Of a stretch of 53,806 bases of DNA, positions 51,890 through 53,806 are shown in pieces. The notes beneath the pieces are model-generated. The model searched no databases, was not told the origin of the DNA, and saw only the letters and a program-made list of their open reading frames with translations. The stretch's first letter is position 1; each line of letters starts with the position of its first letter. The position numbers and the translations under genes were made by a program. Source of the DNA: JBDLID01 sp039715055 (GTDB lineage Bacteria > Desulfobacterota > Desulfobulbia > Desulfobulbales > Desulfocapsaceae); NCBI GenBank assembly GCA_039715055.1, contig JBDLID010000003.1, positions 1-53,806 of the forward strand. Reading direction: 5' to 3'.

Positions 51890-52783
51890 ATGGTCGACAA
51901 TACTCAATCCCCGGTTCTGGAGAGTGATGATGACGAGATCACCCTGAGCTGCTCCCTGGTCCTTGCCGCCATGGGTATCGAGCATCGCATTGTCACCCTG
52001 GATCATACCCGGCAGATCGTAGTTGATGAACTCAGACGTCAACAGGCCCTGGATCAGCTCGAACACTACTTCCAGGAAAACCGTGACTGGCCGCCCCGGA
52101 CACCTGTTTATACGGAACCGTCCCCCCAGATCTTTCAACCTCCATCGCTTCTCCTGGTCGGCATGCTGGCCCTTTTTTATTCCGTAACCGGCCCGTGGAA
52201 CTATCGATCAGACTGGTTCATAAATGGTGCAGGTGATGGGCAGGCTATCCTTGCCGGTGGAGAATGGTATCGACTGGTTACGGCACTCACACTCCATGCC
52301 GACCTTGTCCACCTCATGGGCAACTGTCTGTTCGGTGGCTTCGTCCTCCATTTTCTCTGCCGCCTGGTCGGTAACGGCCTGGGTCTTTTTGGTATGCTTT
52401 TCACCGCAACCGTGGCCAACGGAATTAATGTCCTCGCCCATGGCCATGACCATCGCTTTGTCGGTTTTTCCACCGCCGTCTTTGCAGTCATCGGTATCCT
52501 GTCAAGCTACAACTATCCGCTGCGCCGCCACCTCACCGGCTACCATCTTTTCATGCCGCTCATGGCCGGATTTGCCTTTCTTGCCATGTTGGGCAGCTCA
52601 GGCGAAAACACCGATCTCGGCGCCCATCTTTTCGGGCTGCTCTGCGGTCTGGCCTTCGGCCTGTTCCTGCACAGCCGCCCCATGCAGATAGTGCGTTTTT
52701 CCTTTTCTCTTCAATCTTTTCTGGTCGTCCTCTTCGGTCTCAGCGTATTTTTCTCGTGGCACCTTGCCATGGGCCCATTGTAA
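51890..52783 (+). CDS. Rhomboid-family intramembrane serine protease
   Basis: 297 residues: a soluble N-terminal part of about 80 residues and then about seven hydrophobic helices. The catalytic serine is in GFST (Ser194) and the catalytic histidine in GAHLFG (His246). The motif HLMGN (His141, Asn145) is the oxyanion-site region. It would cut membrane proteins inside the inner membrane; the substrate is unknown. The start has only a weak ribosome-binding site. Confidence 0.88.
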   Translation: MVDNTQSPVLESDDDEITLSCSLVLAAMGIEHRIVTLDHTRQIVVDELRRQQALDQLEHYFQENRDWPPRTPVYTEPSPQIFQPPSLLLVGMLALFYSVTGPWNYRSDWFINGAGDGQAILAGGEWYRLVTALTLHADLVHLMGNCLFGGFVLHFLCRLVGNGLGLFGMLFTATVANGINVLAHGHDHRFVGFSTAVFAVIGILSSYNYPLRRHLTGYHLFMPLMAGFAFLAMLGSSGENTDLGAHLFGLLCGLAFGLFLHSRPMQIVRFSFSLQSFLVVLFGLSVFFSWHLAMGPL

Positions 52784-52910
52784 CAGGCACCTTTTTTCCC
52801 TGACTCATCATGTTTTATTTGCATTTCCTGCTGGAATACTTACCATTAGACATTCACGTACATTTATCGAATCCCTGATGGGTTCAAGCACACCATAAGG
52901 AGCGCATTTC

Positions 52911-53806
52911 ATGTCGCAAGATCAACAGCCGCCGTGGGGTAAAAAGAAAAAACCCCAAACTCCGGAAGACCTTATTGCCCTGCTGATTAAGAAACTGCAG
53001 GAATATTTTTCAGACTCCCCCAAGTCTCCACAGGGAGAGAAAAAAGAGACACCGCCTTCCAAGCCGGTCAATCCCTTGAACGCCCTGGGCAAACTACTGC
53101 TGCTGGTCCTTGCCGTCCTTGCCCTTCAAGGTGTTTACGGAGCCTTTTTCAAAATCTCACCCAGTGAGGTTGGTGTAGTTCTGCGTTTAGGCAAATACTC
53201 CAGAACCACGCCTTCGGGACTCCACTTTAAGATTCCCTATATCGACACCCTCTATAAAGTCAATGTTGAGGAAATCCGTAAAGAGGAGTTCGGCTTCAGA
53301 ACCCGCTATCCCGCTCAAAAGACTTCTTTTGACCGTCGCGGATTCGACATGGAATCACTGATGCTCACCGCGGATAAAAACGTGATCAACGTGGCCTGGA
53401 TCGTCCAGTTCAGGGTCAAGGATCCGCAGAATTTCCTCTTCAAGGTCAAAGATGTCCGCCAGGCGGTCCGCGACGCCTCGGAGAGTGTAACCAGACGTAT
53501 CGTCGGCAACATGGATTTCGACTATGTACTATCCAACCGTGATCTGCTTGCCGCCAAAGTCAAACAGGAACTGCAGGATGAACTGGACAACCTGGAGGCC
53601 GGTATAGCCCTTGGTACTGTACAGTTCCAGGACATCAACCCGCCCGATCTGGTCAAGCCTGCCTTTAACGAAGTCAACGAGGCCGACCAGGACATGAAAC
53701 GACTGGTCAATGAGGCAGAGGAGCAGTACAACCGTATTATTCCCAAGGCCCACGGCGATGCCAAGAAGATTGTTGAAGAGTCCCACGGTTACGCAGTGGC
53801 CCGGGT
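52911..53806 (+). CDS. hflK: Membrane protease regulator HflK (partial)
   Basis: SPFH/band-7 protein which forms the HflKC cage around FtsH. About 298 codons are present; the C-terminus is beyond the window. The N-terminus is polar and proline-rich (PPWGKKKKPQ), then one transmembrane helix (LLLLVLAVLALQGVYGAFF) and the band-7 domain (SEVGVVLRLGKYSRTTPSGL). AAGGAG lies 9 nt before the ATG. hflC would be expected just outside the window. Confidence 0.92.
   Translation, partial: MSQDQQPPWGKKKKPQTPEDLIALLIKKLQEYFSDSPKSPQGEKKETPPSKPVNPLNALGKLLLLVLAVLALQGVYGAFFKISPSEVGVVLRLGKYSRTTPSGLHFKIPYIDTLYKVNVEEIRKEEFGFRTRYPAQKTSFDRRGFDMESLMLTADKNVINVAWIVQFRVKDPQNFLFKVKDVRQAVRDASESVTRRIVGNMDFDYVLSNRDLLAAKVKQELQDELDNLEAGIALGTVQFQDINPPDLVKPAFNEVNEADQDMKRLVNEAEEQYNRIIPKAHGDAKKIVEESHGYAVAR

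Overview
The window looks like part of the chromosome of a dissimilatory sulfate-reducing bacterium in the Desulfobacterota, probably Desulfobulbales-like. The evidence is an aprBA-qmoABC block (APS reductase and its membrane electron-transfer complex) with bacterial-type sequences, joined to typical bacterial ribosomal and RNA polymerase operons. The order-level placement is an inference from gene content and protein character; no search was run.

Layout. From the left end to about 47.3 kb every gene is on the minus strand, so read these regions right to left. Positions 1-15,670 hold a continuous str + S10 + spc run: rpsL, rpsG, fusA, tuf, rpsJ, rplC, D, W, B, rpsS, rplV, rpsC, rplP, rpmC, rpsQ, rplN, X, E, rpsZ, rpsH, rplF, R, rpsE, rpmD, rplO, secY and map (cut by the window edge). 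A consensus -35 promoter lies just beyond the terminator of rpoC. Positions 15,856-30,006 hold tRNA-Thr, Tyr, Gly, Thr, a second identical tuf, rpmG, tRNA-Trp, secE, nusG, rplK, A, J, L, rpoB and rpoC. Several hairpins subdivide this unit, including an intrinsic terminator in front of a recognisable L10 leader. Positions 30,098-37,761 hold aprB, aprA, (terminator), qmoA, qmoB, qmoC, (terminator), with a strong sigma70-type promoter about 210 nt upstream of aprB.

Positions 38,133-47,268 hold ftsK, then a flavin operon (HEAT-like protein, TPR protein, ribE, ribBA, ribH, nusB), a second TPR gene and ribF. Two intergenic inverted-repeat elements with matching ends sit in this block. After ribF the coding strand flips at tRNA-Leu(CAG). 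The 47.6-50.4 kb stretch looks like accessory DNA: an iron-type alcohol dehydrogenase between two decayed copies of an unknown sequence, then an HTH-Fic pair (mobile mystery proteins A and B) behind a 19-bp operator-like palindrome. A PAS histidine kinase, a rhomboid protease and the start of hflK close the window.

How it fits together. The left 30 kb makes the core translation and transcription machinery. AprBA reduces APS to sulfite with electrons that QmoABC takes from menaquinol. Both complexes are flavin and Fe-S enzymes, and the nearby rib genes plus ribF make FMN and FAD, although ribD is not in the window. The least explained parts are the palindromic elements, the repeat-flanked dehydrogenase with the HTH-Fic module, and the intercistronic hairpins.
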